Shown here: positions 56,562-64,000 of the stretch, piece after piece
Layout: every line of letters begins with the position of its first letter
Position numbering within the stretch: position 1 is the first letter of the stretch
NCBI GenBank assembly: GCA_052386675.1
Contig: JBQTJX010000009.1
Coordinates: forward strand, 55,170 to 119,169
Reading direction: 5' to 3'
Length of the DNA: 64,000 nt
Source: RBG-16-66-20 sp052386675
GTDB lineage: Bacteria > Pseudomonadota > Gammaproteobacteria > Burkholderiales > SG8-39
The notes under the pieces: model-generated
Database searches by the model: none
Told to the model about the DNA's origin: nothing
Seen by the model: the letters and a program-made list of their open reading frames with translations, nothing else
Program-made: the position numbers and the translations under genes

Positions 56562-58706
56562 ATGTCAAAGAATAGGCGAACGCATTCCCGCACTCAGTCC
56601 GGCACGCAGCCGCAACGGCGCAGGTCCGTTGCCCCGGACACCGCCTACGGCGGCGACATCCTCGAGACCCTGGAGCGCGCCGGCGCGCCGCTGACGCACC
56701 GGGAACTGGAGAAGGGGCTGGCCGTCGGCGCCCGGGAACGGGAGGCGTTCGCCGCCGCGCTCGAGGCGCTGGAGCACTCCGGGCGGGTGGTGCGCAACCG
56801 CGTCGGCAGCTACCTGGTCTCGAAACGCATCGACGTCGTCGCCGGACGCGTCGAGGGCCATCGCGACGGTTTCGGTTTCCTGGTCCCTGACGACGGCAGC
56901 CCGGACGTGTTCCTGCCGCAGGAGGAAATGCGCCAGGCCATGCACGGCGACCGCGTCGCGGTGCGCGTCGGCGGGAAGGATTCGCGCGGGCGGCCGGTCG
57001 GCGTCCTGGTCGAGGTGCTGGAGCGCAGCGCGCGTCGCATCGTCGGGCGGCTGCATTCCGAGCACGGGGTGCTGTACCTGGCGCCCGAGGACAAGCGCTT
57101 CGCGCAGAACATCCTGGTGCCGCCGGCGGAGGCCGGCAAGGCGAGGGCGGGGCAGGTCGTGACGGTGGAGCTGGTGGCGCAGCCCTCGAAGCGCGCGCAG
57201 CCTGTCGGCCGCGTCGCCGAGGTGCTCGGCGCCTGGGACGATCCCGGCATGGAGATCGAAATCGCGTTGCGCAAGTTCGACCTGCCGCACGAATTCTCCC
57301 GGAAGTCGCAGGCGGCGCTGCGCGCCGTGCCCGAGACGGTTCGCGAGTCCGACCTGAAGGGACGGCGCGACCTGCGCGAGCTGCACTTCGTCACCATCGA
57401 TGGCGAGACGGCGAAGGACTTCGACGACGCGGTTTGTGCCGTGCGCGAGGGGCAGGGTCACCGCCTGTGGGTCGCGATTGCCGACGTCGACCACTATGTC
57501 CGCCACGGCGAGGCGCTCGACCAGGACGCGCGCGAGCGCAGCACTTCGGTGTATTTTCCGCGGCGCGTGCTGCCGATGCTTCCCGAGAAGCTGTCCAACG
57601 GCATCTGCTCGCTAAACCCGCACGTCGACCGCCTCGCCATGGTGTGCGAGATCGCGATCACGCCCCGGGGCACCATCGCCCGCTACGAGTTCTATGCCGC
57701 GGTGTTCCGCTCGCACGCCCGCCTGACCTACGACGAGGTCTGGAAGCGCCTGTCCTCGGGCAAGCCGCCGCCGCACCTGCAGCACCTGCACGAGGTTTTC
57801 AGGGTCCTGCTCACGGCGCGCTCGCGCCGGGGTGCGATCGATTTCGAGTCCGTCGAGACGAAGATGGAGTTCGGTCCCGAGGGACAGATCAAGCGCATCG
57901 TCGCGGTGCCGCGCAACGACGCCCACCGCCTGATCGAGGAGTGCATGCTGGCGGCCAATGTCTGCGCCGGGGATTTCCTCGCCGCGCGCGGGCATCCGGC
58001 GCTGTACCGCATCCACGAGGTGCCGGCCAAGGAGAAGGTCAAGGCGCTGCGCGAATTCCTCGCCGAACTGGGCCTCGCGCTGGGCGGCGGCGAGGCGCCC
58101 AGGCCCAGGGACTACGCGGACCTGCTGGAGAAGATGAAGGGCCGGCCCGATTTCACGCTGCTGCAGACCATCCTGCTGAGGTCACTCAAGCAGGCGGTCT
58201 ACAGCCCGAAGAATGTGGGCCATTTCGGCCTCGCCTTCGACGCCTACGTCCATTTCACTTCTCCCATCCGCCGCTATCCGGACCTGCTGGTGCACCGCGC
58301 GATCAAGGCCTGCCTCGCCGGCGCGCGCTACGAGGGACAGGACTGGGAGGAACTCGGCCGCCGTGCCTCGGAATGCGAGCGGCGCGCCGACGAGGCCAGC
58401 CGGGACGTCGAGAACTGGCTCAAGTGCCGCTACATGCAGCAGCACGTCGGCGGCGTCTACGAGGGCCGGGTCACCGGGGTCACCGCGTTCGGCCTGTTCG
58501 TGACGCTGGACGATTTCTTCGTCGACGGCCTGGTGCACATCTCGGAACTCGGGCGCGACTACTACCGCTTCGAGCCGGCGCGGCACATGCTGCTCGGGGA
58601 GCGCACCGGCAAGCGCTACCGCCTCGCCGACCGCATGAAGATCAGGCTGGTGCGCGTGGACGTCGAATCCCGCAAGATCGACTTCGTGCCCGTCGAGCGC
58701 GCATGA
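56562..58706 (+). CDS. rnr: Ribonuclease R
   Basis: A 714-residue 3'-5' exoribonuclease. Order: winged helix (about 25-85), two cold-shock domains (GHRDGFGFLVPDDGSPDVFL is the first), the RNB catalytic domain with IDGETAKDFDDAV (metal-binding Asp residues) and HFTSPIRRYPDLLVHR, then a C-terminal S1 domain (YEGRVTGVTAFGLFVTL). The basic tail of some RNase R proteins is short here. It degrades structured RNA and helps ribosome quality control. rlmB follows after 16 bp. Confidence 0.99.
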   Translation: MSKNRRTHSRTQSGTQPQRRRSVAPDTAYGGDILETLERAGAPLTHRELEKGLAVGAREREAFAAALEALEHSGRVVRNRVGSYLVSKRIDVVAGRVEGHRDGFGFLVPDDGSPDVFLPQEEMRQAMHGDRVAVRVGGKDSRGRPVGVLVEVLERSARRIVGRLHSEHGVLYLAPEDKRFAQNILVPPAEAGKARAGQVVTVELVAQPSKRAQPVGRVAEVLGAWDDPGMEIEIALRKFDLPHEFSRKSQAALRAVPETVRESDLKGRRDLRELHFVTIDGETAKDFDDAVCAVREGQGHRLWVAIADVDHYVRHGEALDQDARERSTSVYFPRRVLPMLPEKLSNGICSLNPHVDRLAMVCEIAITPRGTIARYEFYAAVFRSHARLTYDEVWKRLSSGKPPPHLQHLHEVFRVLLTARSRRGAIDFESVETKMEFGPEGQIKRIVAVPRNDAHRLIEECMLAANVCAGDFLAARGHPALYRIHEVPAKEKVKALREFLAELGLALGGGEAPRPRDYADLLEKMKGRPDFTLLQTILLRSLKQAVYSPKNVGHFGLAFDAYVHFTSPIRRYPDLLVHRAIKACLAGARYEGQDWEELGRRASECERRADEASRDVENWLKCRYMQQHVGGVYEGRVTGVTAFGLFVTLDDFFVDGLVHISELGRDYYRFEPARHMLLGERTGKRYRLADRMKIRLVRVDVESRKIDFVPVERA

Positions 58707-58722
58707 CGATGACGCGCGCGCC

Positions 58723-59487
58723 ATGAGTCGCCCGGAACCCCAGGAGCCGCGCATCGTCTTCGGCTTCCACGCCGTGCTGGCGAGCCTGCGCGCCGACCCG
58801 GCCTCGGTGATCGAGATCTTCGTCGACGAGGCGCGCAACGATGCGCGGGCGAAGGACCTTGCCGCAGCTGCGGGCAAGGCGGGAGTCAAGGTCATGAGGG
58901 TGTCTGCGAAGCGGCTGGACGGCTTCGACGGCCGCGGGCGGCACCAGGGCGTGGTCGCAAGGGTGCTGCCAAAGAAGCCCGGGCACAGCGTGGACGAATT
59001 GCTGGAAACGGTGGCGAAGCCCCTGCTGCTGGTGCTGGACGGCGTCACCGACCCGCACAACCTGGGCGCCTGCCTGCGGGTGGCGAACGCCGCCGGGGCG
59101 GACGGTGTCATCGCGCCCAAGGACCGGGCCGCCGGGGTGAGCGCCACGGTATCCAAGGTCGCGAGCGGGGCGGCCGAGATCACGCCCTATTTCATGGTCA
59201 CCAACCTGGCGCGGACCCTGGGGGAGTTGAAGGAGCGCAACATCTGGGTGGTCGGCACCGACGAGCGGGCGCAGAAGACCCTCTATGAGGCCGACCTTCC
59301 GGAGTCCATCGCCTGGGTGCTTGGGGCCGAGGGCGAGGGCATGCGGCGCCTGACCCGCGAGACCTGCGACCTGCTGGTGCGGATCCCGATGCTGGGGGCG
59401 GTTCAGAGCCTGAACGTGTCGGTGGCGGCGGGGGTCTGCCTGTTCGAATCGGTGCGCCGGCGCGAAAAGCCGAAGGGCTTTGCCTAA
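58723..59487 (+). CDS. rlmB: 23S rRNA 2'-O-methyltransferase RlmB
   Basis: A 254-residue SPOUT methyltransferase that modifies G2251 of 23S rRNA. The substrate-binding N-terminal domain (IVFGFHAVLASLRADP) precedes the trefoil-knot with LLVLDGVTDPHNLGACLR, VLGAEGEGMRRL and PMLGAVQSLNVSVAAGV. Pairing with rnr is usual. Confidence 0.98.
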   Translation: MSRPEPQEPRIVFGFHAVLASLRADPASVIEIFVDEARNDARAKDLAAAAGKAGVKVMRVSAKRLDGFDGRGRHQGVVARVLPKKPGHSVDELLETVAKPLLLVLDGVTDPHNLGACLRVANAAGADGVIAPKDRAAGVSATVSKVASGAAEITPYFMVTNLARTLGELKERNIWVVGTDERAQKTLYEADLPESIAWVLGAEGEGMRRLTRETCDLLVRIPMLGAVQSLNVSVAAGVCLFESVRRREKPKGFA

Positions 59488-59509
59488 GCGCTGGATTCTG
59501 TTGTAGAAT
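59480..59509 (+). promoter_or_regulatory. Possible promoter of the rpsF operon
   Basis: TTGCCT (59480-59485) and TAGAAT (59504-59509) are 18 bases apart, upstream of rpsF. The -10 box is inside a small hairpin, GGATTCT-GTTGT-AGAATCC (59493-59511). The promoter begins in the last codons of rlmB. Confidence 0.45.
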
Positions 59510-59573
59510 CCGCGCCCTTCCTTGCCATACCGTGACGCATGACGGATGGCTTACCCATAAGGAGATCCATCGA

Positions 59574-59972
59574 ATGCGGCACTACGAGATCTGTTTCATC
59601 GTCCATCCCGACCAGAGCGAGCAGGTGCCCGCGATGGTCGAGCGCTACAAGGGCATCGTCGCCGCCCGCAAGGGCACGGTGCACCGCCTCGAGGACTGGG
59701 GCCGGCGCCAGCTCACCTACCCGCTCGCCAAGGTGCACAAGGCGCACTACGTGCTCATGAACATCGAGTGCGACAACGAGACGCTGAACGAACTGGAGCA
59801 TGCCTTCCGCTTCAACGACGCGGTGCTGCGCCACCTGACGGTCAAGATGACCAAGGCGGTGACCGCCCCCTCCCCGATGATGAAGGAGGAGAAGTCGCGC
59901 TCCATGATGGAACGCGGCGGCGAGTCCAGGCCCGCGGACAGCAGGGCGCCAGAGGCGGCGGCCGCCGCTTGA
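59574..59972 (+). CDS. rpsF: 30S ribosomal protein S6
   Basis: A 132-residue S6 with MRHYEICFIVHPDQSEQV, VHRLEDWGRRQLTYPL and a basic/acidic alanine-rich tail. It binds S18 in the small subunit. The ATG at 59574 follows AAGGAG; an in-frame ATG at 59532 is not needed. Its stop overlaps the priB start (TTGA). Confidence 0.99.
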   Translation: MRHYEICFIVHPDQSEQVPAMVERYKGIVAARKGTVHRLEDWGRRQLTYPLAKVHKAHYVLMNIECDNETLNELEHAFRFNDAVLRHLTVKMTKAVTAPSPMMKEEKSRSMMERGGESRPADSRAPEAAAAA

Positions 59973-60268
59973 GCGGCGCCAACCGCCTCGAACTTTCCGG
60001 CACCGTCGCCGAACTGAAAGGCCTGCGCCACACCCCCGCCGGCATCCCCGTGGTCGAGTTCCGCATCCGGCACGAGTCCGAGCTGGAGCATGCGGGGGCG
60101 CCCCGGAAGGTGAACGTGGAGGTCGAGGCGATCGCCTTCGAGACGCTGGCGCGGCTGGTGGCGAAGAGCGAACCGGGACGGAAAGTGAAGGCGGAAGGAT
60201 TTTTGTGCGCGCGGAGCCGGCGCTCCAGGAAGCCGGTGCTGCACGTGACCCACATCGAATTCGAGTAA
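59969..60268 (+). CDS. priB: Primosomal replication protein N
   Basis: A 99-residue single-OB-fold protein that helps restart stalled forks with PriA. NRLELSGTVAELKGLRHTPA, VVEFRIRHES and LHVTHIEFE are typical. The TTG at 59969 overlaps the rpsF stop and is the only start that gives the full OB fold. Position between rpsF and rpsR is diagnostic. Confidence 0.95.
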   Translation: MSGANRLELSGTVAELKGLRHTPAGIPVVEFRIRHESELEHAGAPRKVNVEVEAIAFETLARLVAKSEPGRKVKAEGFLCARSRRSRKPVLHVTHIEFE

Positions 60269-60293
60269 TGACAGGATAGAAAAGGAGCACGAC

Positions 60294-60584
60294 ATGCCTC
60301 CCCCCCGCAAAGGCAAGGGCAAGTTCAAAGGCAAGGGCAAGGACAAGAAGGACCGCGGCCAGCGGGCCCTGTTCCGGCGCCGCAAGTTCTGCCGCTTCAC
60401 CGCGGAGAAGATCGAGTGGATCGACTACAAGGACATCGATCTCCTCAAGGACTTCGTCGGCGAGAACGGCAAGCTCATTCCGGCGCGCATCACCGGCACC
60501 TCCGCCGGCTACCAGCGCCAGCTCTCGGTCGCGGTCAAGCGCGCGCGTTTCCTGGCGCTGCTGCCCTACACCGACCTGCACTGA
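60294..60584 (+). CDS. rpsR: 30S ribosomal protein S18
   Basis: A 96-residue S18. FRRRKFCRFTAEKIEWIDYKD and the C-terminal GYQRQLSVAVKRARFLALLP are conserved. The N terminus has an extra lysine/glycine-rich extension (GKGKFKGKGKDKK) compared with the usual 75 to 80 residues. Confidence 0.99.
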   Translation: MPPPRKGKGKFKGKGKDKKDRGQRALFRRRKFCRFTAEKIEWIDYKDIDLLKDFVGENGKLIPARITGTSAGYQRQLSVAVKRARFLALLPYTDLH

Positions 60585-60594
60585 GGAGCGCGAC

Positions 60595-61044
60595 ATGCAA
60601 GTGATCCTGATGGAAAAAGTCGCCAACCTCGGCAACCTCGGCGACGTGGTCAAGGTGAAGGACGGCTTTGCGCGCAACTTCCTCATCCCGCACGGCAAGG
60701 CGAAGCGCGCAACCGAGGCCAACATCAAGGCTTTCGAGGTGCAGCGCGCGGTGCTGGAGAAGGCCCAGGCCGAGGCGCTCGCCAAGGCGCAGGAGCGCGG
60801 GGCCAGGCTGGAGGGCCTCACCGTGCAGATTGCCCAGAAGGCGGGCGTGGACGGGCGCCTGTTCGGCTCCGTGACCAACTTCGACATCGTCGAGGCGCTC
60901 AAGGCGCAGGGCCACGAGGTCGAGCGCGCCATGGTGCGCATGCCGGAGGGTCCGCTGAAGCAGGTCGGCGACTACCAGATCCAGATCCAGCTGCACACCG
61001 ACCTGGTGGTGACGGTGAAGGTGTCGGTCCTGGGCGAATCCTGA
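60595..61044 (+). CDS. rplI: 50S ribosomal protein L9
   Basis: A 149-residue L9: MQVILMEKVANLGNLGDVV, the VKDGFARNFLIPHGKA signature, a long central helix and a C-terminal domain with GRLFGSVTNFDIVEAL. Last gene of the rpsF operon, with a terminator 31 bp beyond. Confidence 0.99.
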   Translation: MQVILMEKVANLGNLGDVVKVKDGFARNFLIPHGKAKRATEANIKAFEVQRAVLEKAQAEALAKAQERGARLEGLTVQIAQKAGVDGRLFGSVTNFDIVEALKAQGHEVERAMVRMPEGPLKQVGDYQIQIQLHTDLVVTVKVSVLGES

Positions 61045-61074
61045 GCGGAAAAACGCAACGGAAACAGCGCGAAC

Positions 61075-61105
61075 AAAAAGGGCTGGCGACAGCCCTTTTT
61101 CTTTT
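61075..61105 (+). terminator. Rho-independent terminator of the rpsF operon
   Basis: AAAAAGGGCTG (61075-61085) pairs over 11 bp with CAGCCCTTTTT (61090-61100) around a GCGA tetraloop, followed by CTTTT. A textbook intrinsic terminator between rplI and dnaB. Confidence 0.93.
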
Positions 61106-61123
61106 GTAGCATCGCTGACCCCC

Positions 61124-62521
61124 ATGGCACAGACCCAAGCACGCCGCAGCGGGCCCACTGATCCGCAATTGCTGGCGCTGAAGGTTCCGCCGAATTCCGT
61201 CGAGGCCGAGCAGTCGCTGCTGGGCGGCCTGCTGATTGACAACACCGCTTTCGACAAGGTCGCCGACCTGGTCAACGCCGAGGACTTCTACCGCGACGAC
61301 CACAAGCGCATCTGGCGCCACGTCCTCAAACTGCTCGAGGCGGGCAAGCCCGCGGACGTGGTCACAGTGGGGGAGTCCATCGAGGCCAGCGAGGACAAGG
61401 ACCGCGCCGGCGGCAGCGCCTACCTGGGCGCCCTGGCGCAGAACACGCCCAGCGCCCTAAATATCCGGCGCTATGCCGAACTGGTGCGCGAACGCTCGGT
61501 GCAGCGGCGCCTCGCCCAGGTGGCCACCGAGATCGCCGAAACCGCCCTCAGCCCGTCGGGCAAGGATGTCAGCCAGCTGCTGGACGAGGCCGAGTCTCGG
61601 ATCATGGAGATCGGCGAGGCGGGCAACCGGGGCACCCAGGGCTTCGAGGGCATCCAGCCGGTGCTGGCGCGGGTGTTCGAGCGCATCGACCACCTCTACC
61701 ACCAGGACAACAAGTCCGACGTCACCGGCGTGGCGACCGGCTTCACGGACCTGGACGAGAAGACCGCGGGCTTCCAGCCCGGAGACCTGATCATCGTCGC
61801 CGGGCGCCCGTCCATGGGCAAGACTGCGTTCGCGCTCAACATCGCCGAGCATGTGTCCATGAAGGAGGGCGGCCCGGTGGCCATCTTCAGCATGGAAATG
61901 GGCGCCACCCAGCTGGCGATGCGCCTGCTGGGGTCGCTCGCGCGGGTCGACCAGCACAAGATGCGCACCGGCCGCCTGAACGACGAGGAATGGGAGAAGC
62001 TCTCCACCGCCATGGGCAAGCTGCACGAGGCGCCCATCTTCATCGACGAGACCGCGGCGCTGAACGCGCTTGAGCTGCGTTCCCGCGCGCGGCGCATGTC
62101 GCGCCAGTACGGCAAGCTGGGCCTGGTGCTGGTGGACTACCTGCAGCTGATGTCGGCCTCCTCGGCGGGCGAGAACCGCGCCACCGAGATATCCGAGATC
62201 TCGCGTTCGCTCAAGGCCCTGGCCAAGGAGCTGTCGGTGCCGGTGGTCGCGCTGTCGCAGCTCAACCGCGCGCTGGAATCGCGCAACGACAAGCGGCCGA
62301 TGATGTCGGACCTGCGCGAGTCGGGCGCCATCGAGCAGGACGCCGACGTCATCCTGTTCATCTACCGCGACGAGGTCTACTTCCCGGAGAAGCCCGAGTC
62401 CCGCGGCGTCGCCGAGATCATCATCGGCAAGCAGAGGAACGGCCCGATCGGGAAGGTGGACCTCACCTTCCTCGGCGAGCACACCCGCTTCGAGGACCGC
62501 GCGCGGGATCCGTACCGGTAG
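61124..62521 (+). CDS. dnaB: Replicative DNA helicase
   Basis: A 465-residue hexameric helicase. The N-terminal domain starts at PPNSVEAEQSLLGGLL. The RecA-like core has IVAGRPSMGKTAFALN (Walker A), LVLVDYLQLM (Walker B) and LSQLNRALESRNDKRPMMSDLRESGAIEQDAD. No intein is present. It stands just after the terminator, so its promoter must lie in 61045-61123 or it is fed by read-through. Confidence 0.99.
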   Translation: MAQTQARRSGPTDPQLLALKVPPNSVEAEQSLLGGLLIDNTAFDKVADLVNAEDFYRDDHKRIWRHVLKLLEAGKPADVVTVGESIEASEDKDRAGGSAYLGALAQNTPSALNIRRYAELVRERSVQRRLAQVATEIAETALSPSGKDVSQLLDEAESRIMEIGEAGNRGTQGFEGIQPVLARVFERIDHLYHQDNKSDVTGVATGFTDLDEKTAGFQPGDLIIVAGRPSMGKTAFALNIAEHVSMKEGGPVAIFSMEMGATQLAMRLLGSLARVDQHKMRTGRLNDEEWEKLSTAMGKLHEAPIFIDETAALNALELRSRARRMSRQYGKLGLVLVDYLQLMSASSAGENRATEISEISRSLKALAKELSVPVVALSQLNRALESRNDKRPMMSDLRESGAIEQDADVILFIYRDEVYFPEKPESRGVAEIIIGKQRNGPIGKVDLTFLGEHTRFEDRARDPYR

Positions 62522-62546
62522 GGTCGGCCGGACAGGAGCACATCCG

Positions 62547-62786
62547 ATGGCCGTTCCCCAGATTCCGCAGAAGGCGCCCTATGCGGTGGAACTGGCCCCC
62601 GGCGACTATTGGTGGTGCGCCTGCGGCCTGTCGAAGCGCCAGCCGTTCTGTGACGGCTCGCACAAGGCCGAAGGCGCCTTCACGCCGGTCCGGTTCTCCG
62701 TGACCGAAGCGCAGAAGGTCTGGCTGTGCGGCTGCAAGCACAGCGGCGGGAAGCCGTATTGCGACGGCTCCCACCAGAAGTTGTAG
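62547..62786 (+). CDS. Small double-CDGSH iron-sulfur protein
   Basis: A 79-residue protein with two CDGSH motifs: CACGLSKRQPFCDGSH near residue 24 and CGCKHSGGKPYCDGSH near 61, each able to bind a [2Fe-2S] cluster with three Cys and one His. Related bacterial proteins act in iron or redox metabolism. 25 bp after dnaB, with GACAGGAG upstream of the ATG. Confidence 0.95.
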   Translation: MAVPQIPQKAPYAVELAPGDYWWCACGLSKRQPFCDGSHKAEGAFTPVRFSVTEAQKVWLCGCKHSGGKPYCDGSHQKL

Positions 62787-62801
62787 GGGAAAAACCCGGG
62801 G

Positions 62802-63632
62802 CTACTTCTTCGCCGCGGTCCAGCGGCCTTCCTTGCCGTCCTCGGTGCGGAAGCTGCCTTCCATCTTCTGGCCGATGACGCGACCGGTGAAATCGCGACG
62901 CGTGCCGGCGTTGTCCACGAACGAGAACGAGATCGCGAAGCCGCGCAGGCGGGCGTCGCGCAGGCCGCCCTGCATGGTCGGGCTCAGCGTCACCTGGCCC
63001 TCGATCTTCTGGTACCGCTGCTCGAAGCTGAGCTGGAGTTTCTCGGCGCCGGCCTCCACCGCCCAGTTGCCCATCACGTTCGCGGGCACCACCCAGAAGT
63101 AGGCGCGGCGGCCGTCCATGTTGGAGGTCTCATCCGGTTCCCAGTCGTCCATGGTGAAGGAATGCGACACCACGCGGGTGCCCGGGCGCATGGCGAGGAT
63201 CGTCGGCCGCAGCTTCAGGTTCAGCGCCGGCAGCAGGTACATGGTGACCACAGTCGCCTGCGAGAAGTCGGTGGCGAAGATGTCGCCCTGCTGGATGCGC
63301 GCGCGCCCGGCGACGCCGGCCTTCTCGGCATTCGACTGCGCGTGCTTCGCCATTTCCGGGTTGTATTCGATGCCCACCGAGCGGGCGCCGAACTTCCTTG
63401 CCGCCGCGATGGCGATCTTGCCGTCTCCGGCGCCGAGGTCGTACACCAGGTCGTCCTTGGTGGTCTGCGCCATGCGCAGCATGCGCTCCACCACTTCGTC
63501 CGGGGTCGGCACCCAGATCACATCCTTGCCGGCCTGGCCGACATGGGGCTCGTAGGCCTTGGTCTGCGCCGCCGCCGGCAGCGTGAAGCAGAGGGCGGCA
63601 AGGATGGAGACGGAGAATCTCAGCACGGTCAT
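62802..63632 (-). CDS. Exported class I SAM-dependent methyltransferase
   Basis: A 276-residue protein with a clear signal peptide (VSILAALCFTLPAAAQT). A Rossmann methyltransferase follows: VYDLGAGDGKIAIAAARKFG binds SAM, GIEYNPEMAKHA is the acidic loop, and IQQGDIFATDFSQATVVTMYLLP matches DOT1/PRMT-like lysine methyltransferases. The last 90 residues form a beta-rich domain ending GRWTAAKK. A methyltransferase in the periplasm is odd because SAM is cytoplasmic; perhaps the protein is retained, or the signal is a membrane anchor. Convergent with the CDGSH gene (15-bp gap). Confidence 0.85.
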   Translation of the reverse strand: MTVLRFSVSILAALCFTLPAAAQTKAYEPHVGQAGKDVIWVPTPDEVVERMLRMAQTTKDDLVYDLGAGDGKIAIAAARKFGARSVGIEYNPEMAKHAQSNAEKAGVAGRARIQQGDIFATDFSQATVVTMYLLPALNLKLRPTILAMRPGTRVVSHSFTMDDWEPDETSNMDGRRAYFWVVPANVMGNWAVEAGAEKLQLSFEQRYQKIEGQVTLSPTMQGGLRDARLRGFAISFSFVDNAGTRRDFTGRVIGQKMEGSFRTEDGKEGRWTAAKK

Positions 63633-63674
63633 CGGTCAGGTCCTTTTTTCGAGGCTGCGAAGGGTAGCAGAAAT

Positions 63675-64000
63675 CTAAAGCGATGCCGCCGCGTAATCCG
63701 CCAGCCGCGAGCGCTCGCCGCGCGCCAGCGTCACGTGCCCGGCGTGCGCCCAGCCCTTCATCCGGTCCACCACGAAGCTCAGGCCCGAGGAGCCCTCGGT
63801 GAGGTAGGGGGTGTCGATCTGGGCGATGTTGCCCAGGCACACCACCTTGGTGCCGGGGCCGGCGCGGGTGACCAGCGTCTTCATCTGCTTGGGCGTCAGG
63901 TTCTGCGCCTCGTCGATGATCAGCCACTTGTTGAGGAAGGTGCGGCCGCGCATGAAATTGAGCGACTTCACCTTGATGCGCGAGCGCACCAGGTCGCGCG
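63675..64000 (-). CDS. PhoH-family ATPase, C-terminal part only
   Basis: The frame continues to the window edge, so the N terminus is outside. FLNKWLIIDEAQNLTPKQMKTLVTRAGPGTKVV contains the Walker B region (IIDEAQ), and CLGNIAQIDTPYLTEGSSGL the motif III of PhoH proteins. With RSRLADYAAASL at the end it resembles YlaK/PhoH2-type proteins, which carry a PIN-like nuclease in the N-terminal half. Likely an ATP-dependent RNase or helicase. Confidence 0.9.
   Translation of the reverse strand, partial: RDLVRSRIKVKSLNFMRGRTFLNKWLIIDEAQNLTPKQMKTLVTRAGPGTKVVCLGNIAQIDTPYLTEGSSGLSFVVDRMKGWAHAGHVTLARGERSRLADYAAASL

Overview
High-GC proteobacterial chromosome, most likely a betaproteobacterium of the Burkholderiales or a close relative. 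Two things suggest this. The block hfq-hflX-hflK-hflC-DUF2065-hisZ-purA, then rnr-rlmB-rpsF-priB-rpsR-rplI-dnaB, is the usual betaproteobacterial order. Four stand-alone Bug/TctC-type periplasmic solute receptors are also scattered through the window, an expansion typical of Burkholderiales. The species is not recognisable from the sequence.

Left part (1-16.8 kb): a metallophosphoesterase-like gene runs off the left edge. A bufferin-type copper RiPP cassette follows (bufA1 precursor, bufB DUF692 enzyme, bufC partner) with a DUF302 lipoprotein. Next are a flavoprotein-SelD fusion, a reductive-dehalogenase-like corrinoid/FeS protein, a Bug receptor, a DMT exporter, a histidine phosphatase, a fused membrane/spermidine-synthase-like protein, srkA, an orphan mlaF, an exported msrB, another Bug receptor and a transglutaminase-like protein.

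Middle (16.8-39.9 kb): a complete RND efflux operon, a URO-D-like protein with its Bug receptor, and a MarR/GST/ring-cleavage dioxygenase operon behind a D-aminoacylase. A LysR divergon follows, then a five-gene leftward catabolic operon (SDR, Bug receptor, TcuA-like flavoprotein, HAD dehalogenase, D-threonine-aldolase-like enzyme), an M1 aminopeptidase and a class I flavoprotein disulfide reductase.

Accessory region (39.9-48.8 kb): a 152-bp direct repeat (two mismatches) flanks about 3 kb of lower-GC DNA carrying an unrecognised 882-residue exported protein. Beyond it are a phosphosulfolactate-synthase-like gene divergent from a sulfatase, a CBS protein, an amidohydrolase that appears to start at CTG, and a GrdB-family gene interrupted by a UGA that reads as selenocysteine, with a SECIS-like hairpin directly behind it. 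That selenoprotein and the SelD fusion 42 kb away imply that the organism makes and uses selenophosphate.

Right part (48.8-64 kb): housekeeping genes (aroC to dnaB) with a tRNA-Leu(CAG) on the opposite strand, a CDGSH protein, an exported SAM methyltransferase and the end of a phoH-family gene running off the right edge.

A 20-bp palindrome of the form ATGT-N4-GATC-N4-ACAT occurs at three gene ends, two of them between convergent genes. Two long GGGACGGACCACGATTT hairpins act as intergenic repeats and terminators.
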